A stretch of DNA of 64,000 nucleotides from Bursaphelenchus xylophilus (taxonomy: Eukaryota > Nematoda > Chromadorea > Rhabditida > Aphelenchoididae): NCBI GenBank assembly GCA_904066235.2, contig CAJFCV020000003.1, positions 8,866,001 to 8,930,000 on the forward strand, given 5' to 3'. Below are positions 25,860 through 37,773 of this stretch, in pieces (the stretch's first letter is position 1; each line of letters opens with the position of its first letter). The translations under genes were made by a program, and so were the position numbers. The notes below the pieces were generated by a model. It searched no databases. It saw only the letters and a program-made list of their open reading frames with translations, and had not been told where the DNA came from.

Positions 25860-28800
25860 GTAAGTTTACAACTCACGTGTTTTACTTATTTTTCGAATAT
25901 TTCCCGCTCTTTTTTTCGGTTCCCTAACCTTGAAGGACAAGGAAAAAAAGGGGGGGGAGTGGGGTTTGCCTGGGATCGATGCCCATTCATTTGATCCGAA
26001 TGGAACGTTCCGAACCGGCTGATTTATTTTTGCGCCCAGTGCCGTTCTCGCGCCGGGTCGGGCGAATCCGAGATTCGCGCCGACTGAATTCTAATTTGAG
26101 CACTAAAAATCGAAATTCACCCTACCCTCACTATGGTAACCCCGTGTGTTCGTCGGTAAGTGATCAGAAAAGTTTTGATTTGAATTTTTTCTCTGAAAAA
26201 TTAGGTTGTTTTCTTGAATCCGCCGGGTTTCTAATGGATAATATGGTCGTTTTATCCGCGGTTCCGTGGCCCGCTCAGCCTCCGAACCAATTATATTTGC
26301 GGTGATCGGCGGCCGAACCCAGCCGACCTTATCAAGAGCGGCCCGAAGTGTACGTGAAGAGCGGGGGTATTATTGGAAAGGCCCTAAAGGGAGAGTAAGC
26401 TTATTTCGGTGCGGAGGCGTCGACGCCCAGGAATGTTTTTTTCGGGCCTGCCGCACCCTTCTTCAGCGGCGGCACCGGTGCCCGTCGGTCGAGTTGGTTG
26501 GGGTGGAAAAGGGGGGCGCGCGCGGCCGTCTAAATTCGTCCCCCGCCCCCCGCCGCCTTGTGGCTCAGTTGCCCTCATTTTCTGGTCGGGTCGGCGGTGC
26601 TACTGCTTTCCTTATCCGTTCTGCTTTCTCGTCGGCGTGTTTCGGCCCAAAAAGTCCGTGCGTTCCCCCCTTCCCCGGCGGCGGCGGCGGAGGGGGGCGC
26701 AGGCCTTCGGGGGGCCGAACGAGTCGACGTCGTCAACGGGGAGCTAAGTGAAGTGAGTCTTCTCGGCCGCACACACACACACACATGTGCGACTCATGTG
26801 CCGTTTTCGGCCACCGCCGCCCTTACTTCGGCCACCGCTTTCCTTTTTTCGACAAGGATTTCGCCGTTTTTGACAGCATTTCAAGTAGCGTGTCTCTAAA
26901 CTTTTCCCCCGTCCGCCACCGCCGCCGCTGTCGTCGTCCCCCTTTCCCCATTCGTTTACGTAGTGCTCGACGACCGGAGGGCTTTTATGCGTTCTAGAGC
27001 ACCTTCTCCTCCTCCTCCTTCTTCTCCCACCAACTTCTTGACCTCGGGGGGCTGCGGCCCACAACTGTCGGCGTACAATATTCGCACGGCGAGTAATTCG
27101 GCCCCTCCGGCTCTCATCCTCCCCCCTCCTGTATAAACACTTAATTGCCCCGCTTTTCCCGCGGCCCCCCTGACGGCTCCGGCCCCCCTGTTTGTTTTTA
27201 TCTTGTAGCGAATTTGATAGGCTTTGTGTGTGTGATGTTGGGACGACTGGAATTCGTGATGAAAGTCCAGCTTCATTATGAATTTGTTTTGTTATTTGCC
27301 CGGCCCGCACAGGTAATTTCACACTCCACGAGTTCACTTCATTCGGGGTTAATTACGTCCCCACATTGGAGAATAGCACGGGGAACGGAGCTATTTTTTC
27401 TTGGAGATTTCATAGTGAACGGATCACTTGGGGGCTTCCCGGATCTCTTTTCCTTGCAAAACGATGACGTTTCACCGGTTATTGGTCTTGGTTCTTTCAC
27501 TTCGGGTTTGGTCCGAGCGCTGTGGAAGTCGCTGTTTGCCTTTTCCATCCAGATTTACCTGATATTCTGCTTCGTGGTCCCCTATTTCGCTCTCCCCGCC
27601 GAACATATCAAGTTTTTGGCCTAAATTTACAAATGGAAGACCTAAACCCGAGCTTGCGGGATGCTAGCGTTGCCTCTGGGGTCCCATTACTTACGCAACG
27701 ATGGAAATTAACTGTTCTGGTGTGGAGATTCGTTTTTTACAAAGGAAATTGTTGTTGGCGAGTAATATTTTTGGCAATTTATTCTTTGGGGCTTGTTAAA
27801 TTGTCGTCTTTATTTAGTTGTTTGACTAGTGTTATAATTATTTTGATGTGTTTAGTGCCCTGATTTTTCTGTAGGTATAAATCCATGGGTGAGCCCAAAA
27901 AATCAGCAAGTCTGTCCCAATTTATTGCAATGTCGTTTGAAATTCCCAGAGGGGCCGCGCGCGCAGATGAACCGCCAAAATGAGCGATGAAAACGTTTTT
28001 CGGGATTTGTCGGATTGATGTTACATCCCAGCTGACAGTCAGAATAAACGTTCTCTTCTTCGGACTGACGTTTTGATAAGCCTTTTGGGTTAACTTTCCT
28101 CTCCTTTTTGGGGCCTACAGTGTTTCTTATGTGTTTCGCAGTTTGATGTAATCTTTTTTTGGCGTCTTCCTCATGTTTTAAAGCGAGCAAAGGCTTCCTG
28201 TCGATGTTATTGTAGAGAAAATCGAGTTGTTCTTGCCGTTTCGTTTGCCCAGCACCTGACCATTCGCCTACACCTTTGGCGGGCGGCTTTTTTTGCGGTT
28301 AATGTGCCGGGATTTCGCGCGCCATACATCCCCGCTTGTAGTAGTTGGGGAAGCAGAGCGAGACAAGGACTTTATACATGCTCGACTGGCCTTCCTTCTC
28401 TCAAGTTCCTTCTTGGCCATCAGCGAGCCGTCGGTCCTCCCGTCCGTCGGTCCGTCGGCTGTCTGTATCCTCACCTCAGGAGGAGTAGTAGAAGAAGGAG
28501 GAAAGGAAGAAGAAGAAGCACGGCAAGCTGCTGCTTCTTCTTCTTCTTCTTCCTTTCAAAGAACTCGGTAGAAGTGCTGGTTTCCTGCTTCCCTCCTCTT
28601 TTCCTTCTTCAACTTTGCTTGTTGTAGCCGGCAGCCGTAGGTGGCGGTAGAAAAGTAGTAGAGTAAGGCGAATAAAACTGGCCAGTCCGCCATCCATCCA
28701 TCCTTCCCCCACCACCCGCAGTCGCAGACACGAAAGGCAGCCGGAGGCAAACGGAGTGCGAAGCGAAGGCGCCCACTCGGCCCCAGTAAAGGAATGTCTT

Positions 28801-30489
28801 TAACTCGGAGTATTCCTTCTACGGATTATTAAGATTGCTAGCAAAATGGCGAATAAAAGCACAGCGACAAGACGAACTAAGCCGGCTGTCATTGCTGTCC
28901 GAGAACTAGGCGAAAACATCCACAAACACCGCGAAACGCATTTATCATTGAGGGTTTAGACGGCGACCATGTCCGGAATTAATTTCTGCGGACTTGGAAG
29001 ACTTAACCTCACTTGAAAGGTTAAGAAGAAGAATTGATTCTCGTCATTCTTCGAAAACAATGGCTGAAGTTGAAGTCGGAGCTATTCAGAGACCTTTTCG
29101 GGCAGATAAGAACCAAAGAAAATGTTTGAACACTGACATTTTTAATTCTCAAACAATTCATGGTGCGCTTGAAGTACGAGTGCAGCGTTTTCGACGCTTT
29201 CGCCTTACATTTCTGCTGTTCCCTTTGGCTTCGTGTCTAATTTTGGGCTTGTTTTACATAATCGAATCCTTTCCCATTAAACCATCTCGATCGTTCGCCC
29301 AAAAACGCATCATTACGGTCGGGGAGCGGTCGCACGCACGGTGATGGCAGCACGTTTTCAGTTTGGGGCTGTTAGATTTTCCCCAGAGACCGGAAACGAT
29401 ACGACCCTTGAACGAGTCGTATTCGGTGCCGAACAGAAGTCCGGATGAGAAGAGTTTCTTCTTCAGGGCGGCGGCAATGGCTGGGTGGGTGGCTGGAGCC
29501 CCGCGCCGAAGCCGTGTGTTGTGCTGGAGGAGACGACGATGAGAGTGCGCCCGGTTGATTGGCATGCTCTTTATGGAAAACTTAGTTCCCACCGCGTCCC
29601 CCCAGCCCGCCTTTTTTTCCCCTCCCCTCATTACCGCAAATGGCCCTAAATTGAGGTGTTTCGCCTGATTATTGGCCCCATCTTTGATTGCGGCACGAAA
29701 GGAGTTGTGAGGTCCCGGCCCTGCAATCCCCTTTACCTTTTCCCCCGTAATTTGTCAAAATGTCACGCTCGGAGGTCGGGAAGGCGCTGGGAAATTTTGT
29801 TTTATTGCTCGAGGATTTCGCAGCGACTTCTCGGAGACCTTATCCATGATTGACCCCGAACTCACCTGTCCGCTCGATTATGTCACCATTCAAATGTGCG
29901 AAACTCGTTGCCCGGTCCCTGTCACTTTCTCCGGCGATCATCGGCCCTTCTTTCGGCTGGTCCTGGTCTCCGAAAGCATTCCCGAACAGCCCCTTTTTTC
30001 CAGAGATTTTTGTTTCAAAGCCACTCTTATCCCAAGGCCAATATCTCATTATCTTTTCTCTCGCCGAGTTCCCATCCAAGGCGATCGCAACAGGGCTCCT
30101 TGCGGTCTTGTTTTGAAAAGTTTTTCGATTTATGGATCTCGCCGGATTTCTGAAGGCTGGCTCTCAAGGCGGGCGCTCTGGCTTTTCGTGATTACCCCCG
30201 AAATCTGGCTTTCGATCACATCTTTGGGGTTTGAAGAGAGTTTTTATTAATCCGGGAGGGTCATTTGCTCACATGTTGGACTTTGGAATGTCTTCATATC
30301 TCGATTTTCGTACTTTACTTTATAAACATTTGAGGATTTTGGTGTTTTAAAGGTTGTCTGGGAGTTTTTTGTATGAGAATTTTATATTATTTGGTGGTTT
30401 TGGAACGTTTCTTTTTTTTTTTGCAAAGTTTTCGATATAAATTTGTAAAAAATAATATGAAAGTGGTATCAATCTTGATTTTTTTGCAG
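25860..30489. other. GC-rich 4.6 kb stretch, probable large intron/promoter region
   Basis: This interval separates the PTB-like exons from the RGS exons. Blocks at 25960-27200, 28260-28790 and 29300-30240 are GC-rich and open in many frames on both strands, which is expected from base composition. I see no frame with splice support or a family motif. The region could contain an internal promoter and alternative first exons for the RGS gene. Simple repeats within it are a CA tract (26770-26784) and a purine/pyrimidine hairpin (28480-28556). Confidence 0.45.
28480..28556. repeat. GAA/TTC inverted simple repeat
   Basis: A purine tract rich in GAA and GGA (28480-28519) is followed after a 12-base loop by a pyrimidine tract of CTT units (28532-28556). 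The two arms can pair as a hairpin or form a triplex-prone structure. It lies in the large GC-rich stretch upstream of the RGS exons. Confidence 0.6.
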
Positions 30490-33400
30490 GAGAAACGACC
30501 AAGGCCGCAGCAAGCGCATCCGCCTGCCGCGTTCCAGCCCCAACGCCAAGCCGAAGCCGCGCGCGTGGCCGCCGTCGATGCCGCTTCGCCACTAGTGGGT
30601 GGGGGAGTAGAACAGCGCCGCCGCGTCGTCGCGCACGTCGCCGCAACCCGCCACGCGACCACCTCATCGCAGAAGAAGGAGGGCCCGGAGGAGCTGTGCT
30701 CGTCATCAACGTGGTCGTCGTTGTCGAGTGCCTCGAGCGGCGCCGTGGTCGGAGCAGCCCATCAGCAGCAGGAGGAGCAGCAGAAGTATCCCGCAGCGCC
30801 CGACTACTCGCCGGTCTCCTTCCAAAAGGTCCAGAAACGCAAGTCCGGCCTCCACCTCTTCCAGCGCGCCAACAGTCACTCGCTGGAGGCGAAACGTCGC
30901 CAAGCCCACCTTCTCCATCATCAATCCAGCATACAAAGCCATCATCAGTTCGCGCAATCCCAACCCAATCACTTGGAGCAGTCGCTGACGGTCTCGTCAA
31001 CAACCACCTCGACGTCGACGACTAGCGGCCCCGAAACGACTGGCTCGGCCTCCATCTTCCCGCCGCCGCCGCACCACCCCCAAACCACCACCACCCGAAG
31101 GGCAGGCGACGCCGCGATTCCCAGCCCAGCGTCGGCCGTCTCGTCGCCACGCCGCCTGAAGCGGCTCAGCTCGTTCTTTCGCCGTGCCAACTCGGAGGCC
31201 TTTGAGTCGGCGGGCCCGTACTCGACGGATGCTCCCGGCACTGCTGACCGGGGTCCGACCGCGAGGACAGTCGGGGCCGGGCAGCAATCTCATCACCAAC
31301 TGACTCGACGTAAGTGAAGGTAATAGTTGCGTGATGTGAGTGGTTTAGAACAGAGCCTCGGCATCCAGAACATTACATTGGACAAGGAGAACATTTCACC
31401 GCAGTCCATGCCGGATTCGGCAACTGACGATCAAAAGGTTGATCTTGAGAAGCTACTCAAGTCGGAAACAGCCCGTGCTCCGTTCCAGGTGAGACATTTG
31501 GAGACGTTTTTGGATACTTTTTAAGAGATTTTGAGTAATTTTGCGCTTTTTTGGCGGTTTTTTGGATAAAATTTGGATTTTTGATGTTATAATTGCTTTT
31601 TTGACCTTAATTTCGAATGATTTTTTTTCAGAACTTTCTTCAACAACAATTCTGCATCGAAAACCTCAACTTTTACCTGGCGGTTGAGGAGTATCGGAAA
31701 CTTCGCGATGCAAATGTAAGTCCCTCAAACTGAATACAAGTTGGGTTTAGAAAAGGAGCGAATTTGGTCGACATATTTACGAACGACACTTCACACCCAA
31801 CTCAATCGAACCGGTAAATATTGACAATGCTACCAGCAAAGGAATCATCGAATGTATTCAAAACGAAAATTACAGCGAAGAAATGTATGATGTTGCACAA
31901 TATCAGGTAAAATTATTCTTTTTCTTGGGTTCAAAGCAAGAACGTTAAGATTATGGGAGAATAGAGGACTTGACATAACCTAATGTACTATTTTCAGATA
32001 TTCCACCTCCTAAAATACGACGTCTGGCCGCGATATTTGAACTCCGGTGGAAAAGCGCCCGGAAAAGAGCCCGAACCCAAAAAAGGTACGCAAAATTGGT
32101 TCAAAACTCTCGTCCATGGTCGTGCCTAGAAGATTCTTACTGTCTAGACGTACTGCTCATAGAAAATCTTTGTGTTCCTAATATATTTTGTGTATAAAGT
32201 GTGAACTTGTAATGTGATTTGTGCTAAATGTGGAGTGAACATTTGATGGTGGTGGTGGATTTTGCTATTCGTTTTTAATTTGGGAATGTTTTTTGGGGAG
32301 AATAGGGGATAAAATTGGATTTTTGGGAATTTTGACCGATTTTTTGAGCGAAAAATTATTAAAAAATAATTTTTTGGCAAGGAGAAGATCCGTTAATGAC
32401 ATTTTTTATAATTTTGGATTATTTTTCGATCCGATTGCTCTCCCCGAACACCCCATTTACGCCTCCAGCCCAGCGGCAAGCCAAAGAAATGGTTGTCCAT
32501 TATTTCGCCAACTCAGAAACCCCAAAAATTCTATTTTCAATTGTTTTCCCCCCTAAAACTTCCTGTTTGTTTTGTTCGAAAAATGGCGCAGAAAACAAGA
32601 CTTGTATGTAAACAAGAATTGAAACGTGTAGACAGCGGAAATTGCAGGGTATGACGTTAGAAATAACAGGGAAAAAGGCAGATCAGTAATCAAAAATTTT
32701 TAAATTTGTATTGTGTTAAGTGTCATGGATAATATGCGAATTTGACGAGTAAAATTCAAGTTTCAGAATGCGGTGGAAGTGTCAAAAAGTCGGGTCCCAA
32801 CTCCGGCTCAATGTCAGCGCGGTCGGCCAATTCAGCTCAACTAAATACGGTGAGAATTTTTGTAGTACACTTGAGAGTCATATAAATTATAATTTTTATC
32901 CGTAAAAAGAAATTTTTGGTTAGAAAAAATATTGAATTTGATTGGGAATGCTGTTAGTGCGATTTTTCATTAAAATTTTGCAACATTTTGTTTTCAGAGC
33001 GCGGAGAAACGCGAGAAACGGAAGTCTTTCTTCCGGTTCCTCCGCCGGAACAAGGAGTCCAGCCAGGACCAGAGCTCCGATTCCTGCGGTCCCAGCACCT
33101 CATCCCAATGCCAAATCCTAAGCAGCGGCGTCTACGGCGAAGGAGAGCCCTACGCCGGCTCCGTCGGCGAGCTCAACCTCTCCCTTTCGCCGGCGGCCAC
33201 GAAACGTCGGATGACTCGAGAGCGGTCGGTTCCCGCGCCGACCAGTCGATCCGTCGGCAACGCGCCCCTCGGCGAAGGCGGCTGCAGTTCGGCCGGCGAA
33301 GAGGACACGCCGCCGCGCAAGCCGCGCGCCAACAACAGCCCGGTGATGCCGGCCTCGCCGCTGGCCTGCTCGTCCAAGTCCATTCCCACAACGACGCCTC

Positions 33401-34310
33401 CCACCGAGGCCGACCACAACTTTCACAGGTCGGCGGCGGCCGTTGCGACGACTCCGCCCGAGCCGGTCACCTCGCTGTTGCACGACGAAAAAGAAGTAAG
33501 TTTTTGAGTGGTGTGAGTGGCGTGTTTCCTGACCGGTCGCAGAGGAGAGGTGCAGGAGTTTGTTTTTCACTTTTGGAGGAGAAAACTGTGAAATTAGAGA
33601 GAATTGAGAAATTTTGATAACTTTTTGATGTAAATAACATCTCCTCTTCTCTGTGACTCTTGCCATTTCCTAACAATCTATCGGCAGTAAAGGGCGAAAA
33701 GTTGGAGGAAATCAAAGATCTTGATCTGAAGTTTAATAATCGCAATTGAAAAATTTAAAAAATGTTTTTTACCTAAATTTTGCCCTAAGAATTAATTTTT
33801 TTCTTGAAAAATCATGAACATCACAATTTTTTCGCAAAAAATTAATGAAGACGAAACATGGTTTTTTTGAAGATTTAGTAAAATTTGTAAATTTCGCTAT
33901 GATTACAAATCAATTTTCAAAGCCCCAAACTGACCTTACTGCCCGTAGACCTGTCCCTTTGTCGGCGTCGTGTCCCCATTCGATCTTGTTTAACTCTCTG
34001 TGCGCTTACCTAAAAACGTTTTCAAAGATACGATCAAAGGTTTCAGCCGTGCTCGAGCTGTTCAAACAATGCGATCAGGGCATCGGCGGGGACTGACAAC
34101 GGCGCCTGCTCGCCGCCTCCTCTGTTCACGGGTATCCCTCCTCCTCCTCCTCACGATAGGACCAGTAGTACGAGCAATTTGACCCCCACCTTCCCCAGAC
34201 TGCCTGCCCTCTACACGTCGGCCGTCCGCAGCGACAAGGAGACGCTGACGCCCTCCGGCGACGCGCTTCACGAACCGGGCCTCAAGTGGCAGAAGGCCGA
34301 TTACGTGTGA
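30490..34310 (+). CDS. RGS-domain protein (G-alpha GTPase activator)
   Basis: Eight exons (30490-31309, 31349-31488, 31632-31715, 31751-31906, 31998-32085, 32767-32849, 32998-33495, 34047-34310) are phase-consistent and give about 710 residues. The RGS fold spans exons 3-5: NFLQQQFCIENLNFYLAVEE, FGRHIYERHFTPNSIEPVNI, EMYDVAQYQ and IFHLLKYDVWPRYLNSGG, which match the conserved helices of the family. RGS proteins speed GTP hydrolysis by G-alpha and so shorten GPCR signals. The N-terminal part is low-complexity (Gln/His/Ser), with two similar basic motifs, LHLFQRANSHSLEAKRR and LSSFFRRANSEAFESAG. The C-terminal part is Ser/Pro-rich. No GoLoco or DEP domain is visible. The true 5' end is unresolved; the PTB-like exons upstream fit in phase. 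Poly(A) signal AATAAA is at 34552-34557. Confidence 0.85.
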
Positions 34311-34529
34311 TCTTCTCTCCCCGGAGATTTTCTGGACTCTTTTTGAATAGATGTAGTTCGTATTTGTAGGTCATGAAAACCTTTGCCAAAACAAAACCAC
34401 GGTCTCTCGCCATTCCCAATTCAAACCTTATTTCACTCAAGTCATACAAGTCGATTACTCTGTTTTTTTTCTCTCTGATTGTAATACTGTTCACACTCCT
34501 GGCAATCTTTCCTAAGGGTTTTACTTTGC

Positions 34530-34557
34530 TTTATTCTCTTATGTCTAAGTAAATAAA
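34530..34557. terminator. Interlocked poly(A) signals of convergent genes
   Basis: AATAAA on the plus strand (34552-34557) ends the RGS transcript about 245 bases after its stop codon. TTTATT at 34530-34535 is AATAAA on the minus strand, about 200 bases beyond the kinase-like stop codon. If both are used, the two 3' UTRs overlap. Confidence 0.5.
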
Positions 34558-34730
34558 GTATTTTCTTTGATCATAATAAATTCGTTTTAACAGAAATTGG
34601 AGTTTTTTTTGGGAAGAATCTAAGCGAACGTGCTAAATGTAGAGCCGAGATATTCAATGATCTTTTCAGACGAGAGAATTTCGGAGGGTTAAAAGGCAGG
34701 AGGGTTAAAAGGCAGTTATACAGTCTAAAA

Positions 34731-36964
34731 TTAGAGATTATTCCATTTCAAGGTGTCCTCAATCAAGGCCTGAGTGCGATCCAGCAGCTCTTCCTTGAGC
34801 TGGGCACTGTTCGGCCCGCCAGTCACGTTCTCCATGTTACAATACAAAGGAGCGCCGAAGATTGCGAGAATCGCCTCCTGAGCCATGCTCTCGTGATAGG
34901 CCTCGTATAGCTGAAAGTTGATTTCGAAGTACCCTCCGTTCTCCCAGTTTTTTCAAAAATATTGCTCTCGCTTACCTGCTTATAACTGATAAAGTTTTTT
35001 CCCATTAATTTGTTGACGTCATTCAGGTACAACTTCAATAATCTTTCTGTATTTTCTCGTCGATACTTTGAGCTGCAGTTTGAAGCCAATAAACGGAGGA
35101 CATCCTCAGCCGCATTCCCGGCTTTACAGGTCTGCCAATCAATGATTCCAGCTACTTCAGAAGTTATTTTTCCGTTTTCATCTAGCTTCCACAAAATGTT
35201 GGCGGCCCAAAGATCCGTGTGGACACAGGCGGGGGGAATCCCGGCTACTAAAAATGTAAAAAAATAAAATTACATTGAAAATCAAGATCATATTTTTTGA
35301 TGTTATCTACAACTATTATACTATGCTCCCCTATATCTCTTTAGCTCAAGTAGACTTTTCTTTTCGTAATTTCAATAGAAAAATGATGACTCTAAACTTA
35401 TAAAACCCCTATAAATTACCCACCATACGGTTCTTTGACATAAGAGACTTTATCCAGCGACTCCACCGTAAACAATGGCTCCATTCGGTCCAAGAGATCA
35501 TTAAAAACTTCCCCTTTAATTTTCCTCAAATTCTGCCCAACGTCTCTGCATTCCAAGACGAATGCAAAGGCTCCAGCCACTCTCCAACCGAACTGCGGGA
35601 TCCATTCGGGATGTTGCCAAGACGCGACATGGATCTTGGCGATCTCATGGATCAAATTTTCGACTTGCTCGTTCGTGAATCCCGGCAACATTTTATCGGT
35701 CTTTGCGAAGCCACTCATGTCCTCCATGACAAGGAGGCCATTATTGTGAGCATTGGAGTATTCATGGCCATAATAAAACTTGGGAAGTTTCAGGGAAGTG
35801 CCTTCAATGCTGTTGAAAAAGGCGTAGAAATCACATTCGCGCTGAAAAAGTAAAGATTTTTGGTGATTTTTTTGTGTGGAAAACTAGTCTTCCATAATAT
35901 TATTTGAATTTTTAATTTACAATTTGAAAGTTATGCATTTGAAAGGCCTGTTTTCCAGGTGAGACCCAAAATGAAATTAAAATACCTATTTTTGTTTACC
36001 ATTACAGTTGTTAACTTGAAAAATTTTTCAAAATAACGTCGAATTGCCGTCATTTTCTTTTAACAACTCTGTTTACCACTCCTTTGTAATAATATAAGTT
36101 AAAAAACTTTCTTTTACGATGTGTTTTATATAATTTTTTGCCATTTATTTTTTGTCAAAAATTAAAAAAAAAAATTTTTTTGAGCTGTCCTAAATTGTCG
36201 AATATTAAAAAAATCGTAACTTACTGTGTGAGCTTGAGTCAGAAACTCCTCAATCCGAGAAGTGTTCTCTTGTTTTCCAGGGTTTTGGAAACATGGAACC
36301 TAAAATGGTATAATGACAAAAAATGCCGATAATTTAAAAATCAATGTAAAATACGAACTGCTGACGGGTTCAAATATTACTTTGAGGATCACACTGTCGA
36401 TACCGGTGGCTTTTTTCCACTTGAATGAGACTTTGATGATTCTGGACATGAACGCCGGATTCTCATTTTTCTGGAAAGTATGGTAATTTAACGTCGCTTT
36501 ATGATGAAGAAAATGCAAAGATGACCTCAACATTTAACCTGGTGTATGCTTGACCTAATGCTTTAGGTATCAATTACAGTTTTTTAACTTGTTGCGACTA
36601 CTGACCAATTTTTTCGAAAAATTTGATTACCATGCCTAGTATAATATATTGACCTCTAGCTTGGAAATTACTTGATTTATCAGTCAAAGTTATTCTTTTT
36701 TAGAAACCTAGTGATACTAAATTTTTTGAGACATCAAAAATTTGTGATTTTAAACCTCATTTTATCAATATTTCCGAATTATGTTAACATGACGTAAACT
36801 GACCCAAGACTCGTTTATCATGCCACAAAAAACTTCTCTTTCCTCACCTTGGCCTCAAAACTCTCCAGATTCTCCACACTAATCCCCCTATCACCCTCGA
36901 CTCTGGCGATCTGCTCAAGCAGGAATTGGATGGTAAAGCCGGTATCCAAAACAAGAGCACTCAT
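34731..36964 (-). CDS. CHK/EcKinase-like small-molecule kinase
   Basis: Exons 36964-36848, 36470-36366, 36299-36225, 35841-35424, 35247-34976 and 34910-34731 join in phase to 388 residues, the usual size of the DUF1679/EcKinase family. Family signatures are VILKVIFEP (nucleotide-binding lysine strand), RECDFYAFF, LLVMEDMSG (hinge), the catalytic ACVHTDLWAANILW and the metal-binding GIIDWQTCKAG. Insect members phosphorylate ecdysteroids; nematode members are a large, mostly uncharacterised family related to choline kinase, often expressed in intestine. I chose MSALVLDTG as the start. An in-frame ATG at 37045 would add 27 residues but lies only a few bases from the TATA-like tract. There is no signal peptide. 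Confidence 0.9.
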
Positions 36965-37016
36965 GTTGAAGGGAAAATGGAAATGGAAGTTTATTCCCGA
37001 GTCAAACTCGATTAAT

Positions 37017-37128
37017 TGATAAGAGATAAAACGGGACGAATGCATTGGGAGTATATATATATAGGTGTGGAAAGAAAGGCAAGAAGAACGTCAAAGAATA
37101 ACGTTATCAAAAGAGGGAGAGACGATAA
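37017..37128 (-). promoter_or_regulatory. TATA tract and GATA-site cluster upstream of the CHK-like gene
   Basis: A TATATATATATA tract lies at 37052-37062, about 90 bases upstream of the chosen ATG. TGATAAG (37017-37023), AGATAAA (37024-37030), TTATCA (37104-37109, TGATAA on the other strand) and CGATAA (37123-37128) are candidate GATA-factor sites. In nematodes, clustered TGATAA sites mark ELT-2-type intestinal promoters. Use in vivo is inferred. Confidence 0.55.
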
Positions 37129-37773
37129 ATACATAGGAGGCTGAGATCGGATATGTTGACTACAATATCAGGGGGATATCTGGATGGGAAGGCGTTGTAT
37201 ATAGATCTATAAGGGCAAAAAAGAATGGGTTATTACATAAAGTAATTTTTTTGTATTTTAAATTTATCAATTTCTAACAGTCATCGGAATTTCTTCAAAT
37301 TTTAGGACAAAAAAATTTATGCCTTTTGCATGGCAAAACCAAGTTCCTTACGTGGTAGGACAACTAATTCTAGATTTGCAAGGCTTCTAGAAGGGCTAAA
37401 AAGTATGATAAAAACTTTTTTGCCTATTTAAGTTACATAAGAAGGAAAAAAATCGCAAAATGTTTTGTCTACTTTAAAATTTTCCATCGATAATTTTAAC
37501 GATTTTTCGACTATATACAACGCCTCAACAAATCTGAAAATTTGTGAAAAAGCATTTGGATTCTTCCCCTTTCCATATTAGGAGAAAAAATCACAAAACT
37601 TTTTTGGAAAAAACTCAAAAAAATTTTAAAAGTATATCAAGTCATCATGGATAATATAAAAGCATTCGAAAAGTCACCGAAAAGAAGGTAAGTAATGTAC
37701 AGAAATCGGGCACATGGTACTCGTACTGGTTGAAGACCGCGTAATCGTAAAGTTCTCCAAGTGAATCGTTCCA

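Noticed and set aside
26266..27337. Several open frames of 100-197 codons on both strands
   Set aside because: They overlap one another in a GC-rich island, where stop codons are rare, and yield low-complexity Arg/Gly/Pro proteins.
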